Positions 1 to 8,612 of a stretch of 64,000 nt of DNA are shown here, piece by piece. The DNA lies in assembly GCF_014256275.1 (NCBI RefSeq), contig NZ_JACCFE010000002.1, positions 4,754,001 to 4,818,000 on the forward strand, written 5' to 3'. The stretch comes from Rhodococcus sp. 4CII (lineage in GTDB: Bacteria > Actinomycetota > Actinomycetes > Mycobacteriales > Mycobacteriaceae). The position numbers and the translations under genes were made by a program. The first letter of the stretch is position 1. Each line of letters begins with the position of its first letter. Under the pieces are notes generated by a model. It did not search any database. It had not been told where the DNA came from and saw nothing but the letters and a program-made list of their open reading frames with translations.

Positions 1-834
1 CAGGGTGAGGACGATCGGCAGCGAATCGACTCCCTGCCGCACCGGTTCCGGCAATTGCAGGGCGGCCGCGAACACGTACAGAACCCCCAAGGCGATGGGG
101 GTCCACCGGATGGCGCGCGGGACCGCGACGAACGGGTTGCGGGCCTCGCGTGCCACCGTGCCCGCACTCTCGAAACCGACGAACGACGTGATCGCGAGCA
201 GCACCGCGAACCCGACCGCGGAACCCGATTTCGCGCCGCCCGCCGACGACGTCGCGCCCTCACGCACCGATTGGACGAACGCGACCACCAGTGCGGTGGA
301 CGCGGCCACGATTGCGAACACCTCGATGGCGAGCATGATCCGCGCCGACAACTTCACGCCGCGCACCATCAGCAGCAGCGCCAGCAGGCCGACGATCGCC
401 GCGAGGACGGCGATGAGCGGCGTCCCGGTGGGGAGACCGACCCGGCCGAGGAGGGCGGCGAGGTAACTCGCGGCGCCGAGTGTGCTCGCCATGGCCGCGG
501 CGGCGTAGCCGATGAGCAACGACCATCCGCCGCCGAAACCGGGCATCGGCCCGAGTCCCTTCACGATGTAGCTGTAGAGGCCGCTGACCGCCACCATCCG
601 GGTGGCGAACTGTCCGACGCAGTAGCCGACCGCCGTCATCAGAATCGCCGCGGCGACGAACACTGCGATGGTGGCCCGGCCCGCGTCGGGGATGACGAGT
701 GCCGGCAGCGTCACCATCACCGCCGACGGTGCGACCGCCGAGACGGACTGCCCGAGCACCTGGACGAAACTCAGGCGCGCCCGCTCGAGACCGGCGACCG
801 GTGATCTGCTTCTGATTCTCGGTGTACCGGACAC
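1..834 (-). CDS. APC-family amino acid/amine permease, 3' end cut by window edge
   Basis: Reverse-strand translation gives 278 codons running off position 1. The protein is strongly hydrophobic, with at least six membrane segments, and carries the APC-family stretch SFVGFESAGTVAREARNPF, which is the conserved segment around membrane helix 6. It should import an amino acid or amine across the cytoplasmic membrane. The start is a GTG at 834, or the GTG immediately upstream at 837. It diverges from the amine-oxidation genes at 1256-6247, and a second permease of the same superfamily lies at 2814, so the two probably serve related substrates. The substrate cannot be read from the sequence. The C-terminal part is missing from the window. 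Confidence 0.85.
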   Translation of the reverse strand, partial: MSGTPRIRSRSPVAGLERARLSFVQVLGQSVSAVAPSAVMVTLPALVIPDAGRATIAVFVAAAILMTAVGYCVGQFATRMVAVSGLYSYIVKGLGPMPGFGGGWSLLIGYAAAAMASTLGAASYLAALLGRVGLPTGTPLIAVLAAIVGLLALLLMVRGVKLSARIMLAIEVFAIVAASTALVVAFVQSVREGATSSAGGAKSGSAVGFAVLLAITSFVGFESAGTVAREARNPFVAVPRAIRWTPIALGVLYVFAAALQLPEPVRQGVDSLPIVLTL

Positions 835-1037
835 CACGCACCTGCTCTCCACACTTTCCGGGCGGCCTCTCCCGCTCGATCACCGCGGGGGTCGCATGAG
901 TTGCACGCTAGCGCAGGAGCCCAGTCGGATGCGCCGATCGGAATTAATTTTCGATCACCTCGAATGAGAATGGCCGGAGAATGCGTTCCCCATCTCGCAC
1001 CCGGGTTCGGCGCGCAGGGCAGATCAACTGGGCCGAC

Positions 1038-1106
1038 CCGGAAACGTCGAATGAGAATCGACGCCACCGCGGCCGGAAATGTCGAATGAGAATGGCGCAA
1101 CCGCGG
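1038..1106. repeat. Tandem 34-35 bp direct repeat in the amine-operon promoter region
   Basis: Two near-identical units abut at 1038-1072 and 1073-1106; both begin CCGGAAA, contain TCGAATGAGAAT and end CCGCGG. A third copy of the core TCGAATGAGAAT is at 960-971. All lie in the roughly 420-bp gap between the divergent permease (start 834) and the aldehyde dehydrogenase (start 1256), which otherwise holds no gene I can support. Directly repeated sites upstream of an amine oxidase operon would suit an AraC/FeaR-type activator, but that is inference; no regulator gene is in view. Confidence 0.6.
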
Positions 1107-1255
1107 ATTCCCATCCGGATTTAGTAGTGACCGGCGACACATCCGGGGTTTATCGTGGGTTCGGGCCGCAGCACGACGAAGCGAAAATTGTCGCCAAAAG
1201 TGTTCTGCAGAAGCCTGATTCAATCACAGATTCATTCACTCCCATCGAAGAGGAC

Positions 1256-2764
1256 ATGATGACTGCAGTCGTTCACTCCCCAGCAGCCCTCGACCCCCGA
1301 GTCGTCGACTTCGTGTCGTCGCCGAAGCGCATGTTCGTCGACGGTCAATGGGTGGACTCGGCGTCGGGCCGGACGTTCGAGACGGTCGATCCCGCCACCG
1401 GACAGGTGATCACGACGGTCCCGCACGCCGGCGTCGAGGACGTGGACCGCGCGGTGGCCGTGGCCCGGCGGGCCTTCGAGTCGGGGCCGTGGCGCTCGAT
1501 CACCCCGGCCGAACGTCAGCGGATCCTCTGGAAGATCGGTGAGGGAATCCTCGCCCGGGCCGATCAGTTCGCGCAGCTCGAATCGATCGACAACGGCAAG
1601 TCCGTGGCGGTCGCGAAGGCCGTCGACGTCACCTGGGCGGCGGAGATCTTCTTCTACTACGCCGGGTGGGCCACCAAGATCGAGGGCCGCACCATCCCCG
1701 TGTCCGTGCCGTGGGCGCCCGGGGCCCGATTCCACGCGTTCACCACCCGCGAACCGGTCGGCGTCTGCGCGCAGATCATCCCCTGGAACTTCCCGCTGGT
1801 GATGGCCGCGTTCAAGGTCGCCCCGGCGCTGACCTGCGCGAACACCATGATCCTCAAGCCCGCGGAGCAGACCCCGCTCACCGCGCTGCTCCTCGCCGAG
1901 GTGATCGCCGAGGCCGGCGTCCCCGACGGCGTGTTCAACGTGCTCACCGGTTTCGGCGACATCGGCGCGGCGCTGTCGAGCCACGACGACGTCGACAAGG
2001 TGGCGTTCACCGGATCCACCGAGGTGGGAAAGAAGATCGTGAACGCCGCGTCGGGAAACCTGAAGAAGGTATCCCTCGAACTCGGCGGCAAGAGCCCGCA
2101 GGTGATCTTCTCCGACGCCGACCTCGAGGCCGCGATCCCGGGCGTCGCCAGCGGGTTCCTCTTCAACCACGGCCAGGCCTGCACGGCCGGAACGCGTCTG
2201 CTCGTCGAGGATCGGATCTTCGACGAATTCACATCCGGGGTAGCCGATTTCGCGAAGACGCAGAAGATCGGACCGGGCCTCGACCCCACCAACGACATCG
2301 GCCCGCTGATCTCGCAGGAGCAGTTGGGCAAGGTCACCGGCTACATCGACGCCGGACTCGCCGCCGGTGCCCGCGCACTCTCCGGCGGCGGGCGGCACGG
2401 CGACACCGGCTTCTACGTCGAGCCGACCCTGCTGGTCGACGTGAACCGCGACTTCAGCGTGTATCAAGAGGAGATCTTCGGTCCCGTTGCCGTCGCGGTG
2501 CCGTTCAACCGTGACGAAGGTGTCCGCGCCGCGGCCAACGACACCCCCTACGGTCTCGCCGCCAGCGTCTGGACCCGGGACGTCTCCCGCGCCCACGAGG
2601 TGGCGTCCGAAATCAAGGCGGGCACGGTGTGGGTGAACTGCCACAACGCATTCGACACCGCGCTTCCGTTCGGCGGCTACAAGCAGTCCGGGTGGGGCCG
2701 TGAACTCGGTGAAGGCGCCATCGGCGAATACACCCAGAGCAAATCCGTCAACATCGCACTCTAG
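1256..2764 (+). CDS. NAD-dependent aldehyde dehydrogenase, phenylacetaldehyde dehydrogenase-like
   Basis: Predicted 502-residue cytosolic enzyme that oxidises an aldehyde to the acid with NAD(P)+. The family marks are clear: IIPWNFP in the cofactor-binding region, catalytic Glu about residue 275 in LELGGKSP, and nucleophilic Cys about residue 309 in NHGQACTAGT. The open frame extends upstream to 1079, but that extension is unlike the family and crosses the direct repeats. ATG 1256, preceded by GAAGAGG, gives the usual length of about 500. The genes downstream are a permease and a copper amine oxidase, so the likely substrate is the aldehyde released by that oxidase, as in the tynA/feaB pair of enterobacteria. 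The exact aldehyde is inference. Confidence 0.9.
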   Translation: MMTAVVHSPAALDPRVVDFVSSPKRMFVDGQWVDSASGRTFETVDPATGQVITTVPHAGVEDVDRAVAVARRAFESGPWRSITPAERQRILWKIGEGILARADQFAQLESIDNGKSVAVAKAVDVTWAAEIFFYYAGWATKIEGRTIPVSVPWAPGARFHAFTTREPVGVCAQIIPWNFPLVMAAFKVAPALTCANTMILKPAEQTPLTALLLAEVIAEAGVPDGVFNVLTGFGDIGAALSSHDDVDKVAFTGSTEVGKKIVNAASGNLKKVSLELGGKSPQVIFSDADLEAAIPGVASGFLFNHGQACTAGTRLLVEDRIFDEFTSGVADFAKTQKIGPGLDPTNDIGPLISQEQLGKVTGYIDAGLAAGARALSGGGRHGDTGFYVEPTLLVDVNRDFSVYQEEIFGPVAVAVPFNRDEGVRAAANDTPYGLAASVWTRDVSRAHEVASEIKAGTVWVNCHNAFDTALPFGGYKQSGWGRELGEGAIGEYTQSKSVNIAL

Positions 2765-2813
2765 ATTCCCGGCCGCCCCGCAGATCCTCCCCCCGTGAAA
2801 GTCGAAGGAAGCC

Positions 2814-4304
2814 ATGACAACCAATGCCCCCACGCACAGCAGTGCAGTCGGTGACGGTGCGCCGCGCAGACTGGCGGGCACCCTCGGTCCGGGTGCCATC
2901 GTGTTCATGGTCGTCGCAGCGGCGGCCCCGTTGACGGTGATCGCCGGAACGGTCCCCCTGGGGATCTCGGCCGGCAACGGCGCCGCCTATCCCGCGTCGT
3001 ACCTCGTCTGCACGGTGGTGTTGCTGTTCTTCGCCGTCGGATTCACCGCGATGGCCAAGCACCTTCCGGGGGCGGGCGCATTCTACACGTACATCACCCG
3101 GGGGCTGGGCAGGCACGCGGGATTGGGCTCCGCCTTCCTCGCGCTGCTGTCCTACACCGCCGTCCAGGGCGCGGTATACGGGTACATCGGGGCCGCCGTC
3201 AACGATTTCGTCACCGCTCACGGCGGCCCCGAACTTCCCTGGTACGTGTGGGCCCTGGCCGTGACGGCGGTGGTCGCGATCCTCGGATACCGGCACATCG
3301 ACCTGTCCGGCAAGGTGCTCGGCGTCCTCCTGGTCTGCGAGGTCGGGATCGTCCTCGTCATCGACGCCGCCGTCATCGTCCGGGGCGGCGGCGACGAGGG
3401 ATTCTCGACGGCGGCGTTCCACCCCGGCGAGTTCTTCTCGGGGGCGCCCGGCATCGCCCTGATCTTCGCCATCGCCGGATACATCGGATTCGAGGCCACC
3501 GCCGTCTTCCGCGACGAGGCCCGCGACCCGGGCCGCACCATCCCGAGGGCCACCTACCTGGCATTGCTCGTCATCGGCGGCTTCTACGCGCTGTCGAGCT
3601 GGGCCATGGTCAGTGCGTGGGGCGACGAGGGCGCCGTCGCGATCGCGACGGAGAACCCGGAAGGCATGATCACCGAGACCGCCACCCGCTACGTCGGCGC
3701 GATCGCCGGCGACCTCGTCCAGATCTTCCTGATCACCAGCCTGTTCGCCGCCCTGCTGTCCTTCCACAACGTGCTCTCCCGGTACATCTTCTCCCTCGGG
3801 AACAGTGCGGCCCTGCCGGCGGGATGCGGCCGCTCGCACACCAAACACGCGTCGCCGTACATCGCGTCGGTCGTCCAGACGGTGTCCGCTCTCGTCCTGA
3901 TCGTCGCGTCGGCCGTCGCCGGACTCGACCCGGTGACCGAGGTGTTCGCCTGGTTCGCCGGGGTGTCCTCGGTCGGCATCGTCGCACTGATGACCCTGAC
4001 GTCCGTGGCCGTCCTCGTCTACTTCGGCCGGACCCGGGTGGACCGGCGGCTGTGGAACACCGTGATCGCACCACTGCTCGGACTCGTCGGCCTGGCCGGG
4101 CTCCTGATCATGACCGTCGCCAACCTTCCCCTTCTCGTCGGCGGGTCGAGCACACTCGCCGCCGTCATCGGGGTCCTGCTCGTCGGGACCTTCGCCGGAG
4201 GTGCGGCCGTCGCCGTCCTCCGACCCCACGCCGCACGACACGACACCGCTCTACCGCAACACGACCCGAACCACACCGTCCTCGACAAGGAGATCGCACG
4301 ATGA
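2814..4304 (+). CDS. APC-family amino acid/amine permease
   Basis: Predicted 496-residue integral membrane transporter with about 12 hydrophobic segments. The N-terminal membrane segment starts near GPGAIVFMVVAAAAPLTV, and the APC-family stretch FAIAGYIGFEATAVFRDEAR lies about residues 217-236. It should carry the amine or amino acid that the following enzyme oxidises. It starts 49 bp after the aldehyde dehydrogenase, and its TGA overlaps the ATG of the amine oxidase by 4 bp (ATGA), so the three genes are translationally and probably transcriptionally linked. The hydrophilic C-terminal tail is His/Asp-rich. Substrate is inferred from context only. Confidence 0.88.
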   Translation: MTTNAPTHSSAVGDGAPRRLAGTLGPGAIVFMVVAAAAPLTVIAGTVPLGISAGNGAAYPASYLVCTVVLLFFAVGFTAMAKHLPGAGAFYTYITRGLGRHAGLGSAFLALLSYTAVQGAVYGYIGAAVNDFVTAHGGPELPWYVWALAVTAVVAILGYRHIDLSGKVLGVLLVCEVGIVLVIDAAVIVRGGGDEGFSTAAFHPGEFFSGAPGIALIFAIAGYIGFEATAVFRDEARDPGRTIPRATYLALLVIGGFYALSSWAMVSAWGDEGAVAIATENPEGMITETATRYVGAIAGDLVQIFLITSLFAALLSFHNVLSRYIFSLGNSAALPAGCGRSHTKHASPYIASVVQTVSALVLIVASAVAGLDPVTEVFAWFAGVSSVGIVALMTLTSVAVLVYFGRTRVDRRLWNTVIAPLLGLVGLAGLLIMTVANLPLLVGGSSTLAAVIGVLLVGTFAGGAAVAVLRPHAARHDTALPQHDPNHTVLDKEIAR

Positions 4305-6247
4305 GCACCGCCACCACCGAGACCCCGGCCCGCGTCGGTTCTGCCGCTCCGGATCACCCGCTCGCGCCGTTGTCTGCCGACGAAATCCGTTCGGCGAAGG
4401 CGCTCCTCACCGACGAGGGCCTGATCGGCGAGAACGTGCGCTTCGTCTTCGTCGCACTTGCCGAGCCGCACAAGTCGACGGTCCTCGCGTTCACCCCGGG
4501 CGACGCCATCGAGCGACGCGCCCGGATCCTGCTGCTGGATCGCTCCACCGGCGTCGGCACCGACCTCGTCGTGTCGGTGACGGAGAATCGTGTGATCAGC
4601 TCCACCACGGTCGATTCCGCCGCCGACGGGCACGTGCCGATCCTCGACGAGGAATTCGAGGACATCGAGGCGTTCCTGCTCGGCAGCTCCGACTGGATGG
4701 CCGCGATGGCAAAGCGCGACATCGAACCGTCGAAGGTCCGTGCGGTTCCTCTGTCGGCCGGGGTGTTCGGTCACGAGGACGAGGTCGGGCACCGCATCGT
4801 CCGGGTGCTCGCGTTCCATCAGGAGGACAAGGCGGATCTGCCGTGGGCGCACCCCATCGACGGAGTCGTGGCCTACGTCGACCTCACCGAGCGCCGCGTC
4901 GTCAGGGTGGTCGACGAGATCGACCTGCCGGTGCCGGCCGAGCGCGGCGAATGGGACGCCGAACCCCACGCGACGCCCACCCGCACCGACCTCAAACCGA
5001 TCGAGATCACCCAGCCCGAGGGCGCCAGCTTCACCGTCGACGGCAACGAGATCACCTGGGCCGACTGGAAGTTCCGCTTCGGGTTCGATGTGCGCGAAGG
5101 CCTGACGCTGCACCAGCTCTCGTTCGACGACGGGGGAGTGGAACGCCCCGTGATCTACCGGGCGTCGATCGCCGAGATGGTGGTCCCGTACGCCGACCCG
5201 TCGCCGGTTCGGTACTGGCAGAACTACTTCGACCAGGGTGAGTACCTGTTCGGCCGGTACACCAACTCCCTCGAACTCGGTTGCGACTGCCTCGGTGAGA
5301 TCAAGTACTTCGACGTCACCATCGCAGACGAGTCGGGCGACCCGCGGGTGATGAAGAACGCGATCTGCCTCCACGAGGAGGACTACGGCGTGCTGTGGAA
5401 GCACACCGACATGTTCAACGGCATGACCGAGACCCGCCGCTCGCGTCGCCTCGTCATCTCGTTCTTCCTCACCATCGGCAACTACGACTACGGGTTCTAC
5501 TGGTACCTCTACCTCGACGGCACCATCGAACTCGAGGCGAAGGCCACCGGAATCGTCTTCACCTCCGCCTACCGCGGTCCGGAGGGGTTCTCCACCCAGA
5601 TGGCGCCCGGGCTCGGTGCCCCCTTCCATCAGCACCTGTTCTCGGCCCGCCTCGACATGGCCGTCGACGGCAACGTGAACACCGTCGAGGAAGTGGATGC
5701 CGTGCCCGTCCCGATGGGCCCGGAGAACCCGTGGGGCAACGCCTTCCGCTGCCAGAAGACCACGCTGACCACCGAATCCGAGGGGCAGCGCACCGCCGAC
5801 AACCTCAAGGCCCGTGTCTGGCACATCACCAATCCGACCAAGCAGAACCGTCTCGGGCAGGACGTCGGGTACGCGCTGCACCCCGAGGGTCAGCCGGTGC
5901 TGCTGGCCGACCCGTCGAGTTCGATCGCCGCCCGCGCCGCGTTCGCGACGAAGCACCTGTGGGTGACGCAGTACGACGAGTCCGAGCGCTATCCCGCGGG
6001 CGACTTCGTCAACCAGCACCCGGGCCAGGCCGGTCTGCCGACGTTCGTGGCGGGCAACCGGGACATCGAAGGCGAAGACCTGGTGCTGTGGCACACATTC
6101 GGGCTGACGCACTTCCCGCGGCCCGAGGACTGGCCGGTCATGCCCGTCGACTACGCCGGGTTCAAGCTCAAGCCCGTCGGGTTCTTCGACCGCAATCCCG
6201 CGCTCGACCTGCCGGCGAGCACCGCGAAGCACTGCTGCGAAGGCTAG
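4301..6247 (+). CDS. tynA: Copper-containing primary amine oxidase (TPQ enzyme)
   Basis: Predicted 648-residue enzyme oxidising primary amines such as phenylethylamine or tyramine to aldehyde, ammonia and hydrogen peroxide. The topaquinone motif N-Y-D-Y is present; Tyr at about residue 395 would be converted to TPQ. The copper ligands His443 and His445 sit in PFHQHLFSARLDM, and the substrate-channel stretch TNSLELGCDCLGEI is typical of bacterial enzymes of this family. No signal peptide is seen, so it is probably cytoplasmic, as in Arthrobacter. The ATG overlaps the stop of the upstream permease, which excludes the longer open frame starting at 3248. With the aldehyde dehydrogenase it forms a two-step amine-to-acid route. 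The symbol is by family analogy. Confidence 0.93.
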   Translation: MSTATTETPARVGSAAPDHPLAPLSADEIRSAKALLTDEGLIGENVRFVFVALAEPHKSTVLAFTPGDAIERRARILLLDRSTGVGTDLVVSVTENRVISSTTVDSAADGHVPILDEEFEDIEAFLLGSSDWMAAMAKRDIEPSKVRAVPLSAGVFGHEDEVGHRIVRVLAFHQEDKADLPWAHPIDGVVAYVDLTERRVVRVVDEIDLPVPAERGEWDAEPHATPTRTDLKPIEITQPEGASFTVDGNEITWADWKFRFGFDVREGLTLHQLSFDDGGVERPVIYRASIAEMVVPYADPSPVRYWQNYFDQGEYLFGRYTNSLELGCDCLGEIKYFDVTIADESGDPRVMKNAICLHEEDYGVLWKHTDMFNGMTETRRSRRLVISFFLTIGNYDYGFYWYLYLDGTIELEAKATGIVFTSAYRGPEGFSTQMAPGLGAPFHQHLFSARLDMAVDGNVNTVEEVDAVPVPMGPENPWGNAFRCQKTTLTTESEGQRTADNLKARVWHITNPTKQNRLGQDVGYALHPEGQPVLLADPSSSIAARAAFATKHLWVTQYDESERYPAGDFVNQHPGQAGLPTFVAGNRDIEGEDLVLWHTFGLTHFPRPEDWPVMPVDYAGFKLKPVGFFDRNPALDLPASTAKHCCEG

Positions 6248-6252
6248 ACGTC

Positions 6253-6747
6253 GTGACCACCGTCATTTCCACGGCCGCCCGCCGCACCAGCCACTGGTGG
6301 CGGCGGGCGGCCGCGGCCCTCGCGGTCGCCACGGCCGGGCTCCACGCCGCGACGCTCGGTGAGCATGCGACGTCGTCGCCGACGGTCGGAGTGGTGACCG
6401 TCGCGATGATCTTCGGGTGCCTGTACTGCGCGCGGCACCTGTGGATGCGCGGTTCGCAGCGAGACTGGGGACTCGTCGCGTTGATGAACGTCGGGATGAT
6501 CGCGCTGCACCTCACCGTGATGAGTCCCGGTTCCGGTGGCGGCGGCCACCACGGCCACGCGATGCATGCGGCGGCGTCGGCTCCGGTGACCCACGCGATG
6601 GCACCCGCCATGTCGGCGGCACTCGCCACCGCCGCGATCGAAGCGGTGATCGCCGTGACGGTGCTGTTCTACACCACTCGGTCCGACCTACCCCCCACTC
6701 ACGTGCGGGGGAGTTCCGGGACACACCGACAGCTTGAGTTGGGCTAG
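6253..6747 (+). CDS. Small membrane protein of unknown function with a His/Met-rich loop
   Basis: Predicted 164-residue protein with about four membrane segments and a Gly/His/Met-rich linker (GGGGHHGHAMHAAA) between the third and fourth. It starts with GTG 5 bp after the amine oxidase stop, so it is probably the last gene of that operon. His/Met-rich loops can bind metals, and the preceding enzyme needs copper, so a role in copper handling for the oxidase is conceivable but unproven. I do not recognise a named family. The longer open frame beginning at 5395 overlaps the oxidase gene and is a shadow. Confidence 0.7.
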   Translation: MTTVISTAARRTSHWWRRAAAALAVATAGLHAATLGEHATSSPTVGVVTVAMIFGCLYCARHLWMRGSQRDWGLVALMNVGMIALHLTVMSPGSGGGGHHGHAMHAAASAPVTHAMAPAMSAALATAAIEAVIAVTVLFYTTRSDLPPTHVRGSSGTHRQLELG

Positions 6748-6810
6748 CGTCCAGAGCGTTTAGGCTCGTCGGTGGTGCTCGGGGTGGTGCGGCCGGACGG
6801 TGGGTGGACT

Positions 6811-8604
6811 GTGAAACGCAGGGCAGGCGAATCGATACTGGCGGCGATGGTGACAGCCGCGGCGGCGGTACTGACGCCGATCGCGGTGGCCACGCCGGCT
6901 GCGGCCGACCCGGCCGGCTTCTCCAAGACCACGCTCCACTTCCAGGTTCTCGTCGGCGCGAACCGCGACGAACCGTGCGACGTGATCGGCGATGTGTACA
7001 AACCCGACTCGGCGTCCCCGTCGAATCGGGTACCCGCGGTCCTCACGACCAACGGCTTCGGCGGGTCCAAGAACGACCAGGCCGGGATCGCGTCGTTCCT
7101 CGCGTCCCGCGGCTACGCGGTACTCGCGTACTCCGGTCTCGGCTTCGGCGGCTCGGGCTGCAAGATCCACCTGGACAACCCCGACTACGACGGACGCACG
7201 GCGAGCGAACTGGTGAGCTTTCTCGGCGGACGCGACGGGATGGCCTTCGTCGATCCCGCGCACACCGTTCCCGTCCCGGGTCTCGACTACGTCGTGCAGG
7301 ATGCAACCGCCCACCACGGCAGCCCCGAGGCGAACGATCCGCGGGTCGGGATGGTCGGCGGCTCCTACGGCGGCGCCGTGCAGTTCGCCGCGGCCTCGGT
7401 AGACCCACGGATCGACACGATCATTCCGATGATCACCTGGAACGACCTCAGCTACTCGCTCGCGCCGAACGGCACCGCCCAGACGGCCGGGGTCAGTACG
7501 TCGGTGCCCGGTGCGTCGAAGGTGCTGTGGACACTGACGTTCGGCGCCGTCGGCGCCACCAACCCCCGGACCGAGGGCTATGTGTCGGACCCCGCGCGGG
7601 CGTTGGGATGCCCCAACTTCGCGAACGCCGCGTGCCCCGCGCTGACCCAGGCCGCGGTGCTCGGCTATCCGGACCCGGCATCCGTCGAGTTCCTGCGCCA
7701 ATCGTCGGTGGTGTCGTACGCGGACCGGGTGAAGATTCCGGCCCTGCTCATGCAAGGGCAGCAGGACACTCTGTTCGACCTCAACGAATCGACGGCCACG
7801 TTCGAGACGCTGCGGGCGCAGGGCAACGACGTGAAGATGATCTGGCACAGCTGGGGGCATTCCCATCTCACTCCCGCCGCGGGGGAGATCGACATGAAGG
7901 CTCCGAACCCCGACACGCAGTACGAGACGGGCCGGATGGTCGACTGGTTCGATCACTACCTGAAGGACAGCGGGGTCGGCACCGGGCCGGTGTTCAGCTA
8001 CTTCCGCAACTGGGTCGATTACACCGGCAACGCCGCACCCGCATACGCCGAGTCCTCCGATATCACGGTGGGGCAAGACTATTCGCTCTACCTCTCCGGT
8101 GACGGCGCGCTGACCGATCGCCGCGACGGCATCGTTCCCGGCGTCCGGACGCTGAACACACTGCCGGGCGGACTTCCTGCCGACCGGGACGCGCCGGACA
8201 CTCGTCCGGAACTCCCCGGAACCCAGATCGAGTGGTCGTCCGGATCCCTCGATGCGCCACTGGACGTGGTGGGCGCACCGACGCTCGACGTCCACGTCGA
8301 CGCCGTACCCGCGGTCACAGGTGTCGACGACGCGGTCGTGATCTTCGCCAAGCTCTACGACGTGGCTCCGGACGGCACCGCCACATTGATCAACGGACAG
8401 GTCGCTCCGGCGCGCATCGTGACCCCCGGTGAGCCCGTGCAGGTCACGATGCCGGCCATCGTCCATCGCTTCGACGAGGGACACCGCGTTCGGCTCGTGG
8501 TGTCCGGCGGCGATCCGGGGTACCGGGGCGGGCTGGTGGCGCACCAGGTCACCGTCGCCGCGGGTGACGCGGGCCAGGTGCTGGTGCTGCCGGTCACCGG
8601 CTGA
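6811..8604 (+). CDS. Secreted S15/CocE-type alpha/beta hydrolase (X-Pro dipeptidyl-peptidase family)
   Basis: Predicted 597 residues. The N-terminus has two Arg, a hydrophobic stretch and an Ala-rich cleavage region (ATPAAADPAG), a Sec signal peptide. The alpha/beta hydrolase core shows GFGGSKNDQAG near the N-terminus and the nucleophile elbow G-G-S-Y-G-G (from MVGGSYGGAVQF), followed by a late Asp (QGQQDTLFD) and His (WGHSHL). The C-terminal 200 residues resemble the jelly-roll domain of CocE/PepX enzymes (LDAPLDVVGAPTLDVHVDA). It should hydrolyse an ester or acyl bond outside the cell; the substrate is unknown. GTG 6811 follows GGTGGA and places the signal peptide at the N-terminus; a GTG at 6772 is in frame. 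Confidence 0.85.
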   Translation: MKRRAGESILAAMVTAAAAVLTPIAVATPAAADPAGFSKTTLHFQVLVGANRDEPCDVIGDVYKPDSASPSNRVPAVLTTNGFGGSKNDQAGIASFLASRGYAVLAYSGLGFGGSGCKIHLDNPDYDGRTASELVSFLGGRDGMAFVDPAHTVPVPGLDYVVQDATAHHGSPEANDPRVGMVGGSYGGAVQFAAASVDPRIDTIIPMITWNDLSYSLAPNGTAQTAGVSTSVPGASKVLWTLTFGAVGATNPRTEGYVSDPARALGCPNFANAACPALTQAAVLGYPDPASVEFLRQSSVVSYADRVKIPALLMQGQQDTLFDLNESTATFETLRAQGNDVKMIWHSWGHSHLTPAAGEIDMKAPNPDTQYETGRMVDWFDHYLKDSGVGTGPVFSYFRNWVDYTGNAAPAYAESSDITVGQDYSLYLSGDGALTDRRDGIVPGVRTLNTLPGGLPADRDAPDTRPELPGTQIEWSSGSLDAPLDVVGAPTLDVHVDAVPAVTGVDDAVVIFAKLYDVAPDGTATLINGQVAPARIVTPGEPVQVTMPAIVHRFDEGHRVRLVVSGGDPGYRGGLVAHQVTVAAGDAGQVLVLPVTG

Positions 8605-8612
8605 GGTCTCGC

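Noticed and set aside
771..1223. Reverse-strand open frame of 150 codons in the permease/dehydrogenase gap
   Set aside because: Arg/His-rich composition, no motif, and it overlaps the real permease in another frame and the promoter region.
1079..1255. 59-codon N-terminal extension of the aldehyde dehydrogenase
   Set aside because: It begins within the direct repeats, has no family resemblance, and ATG 1256 has a proper ribosome-binding site and gives the normal length.
1232..2977. Very long antisense frames opposite most genes (for example here and at 19239-22067)
   Set aside because: They arise from high GC at third codon positions; composition is His/Arg/Gly-rich and no family motif appears.
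3248..4300. Long N-terminal extension fused to the copper amine oxidase
   Set aside because: It is the out-of-frame shadow of the permease gene; the ATG at 4301 with a 4-bp overlap is the natural start.
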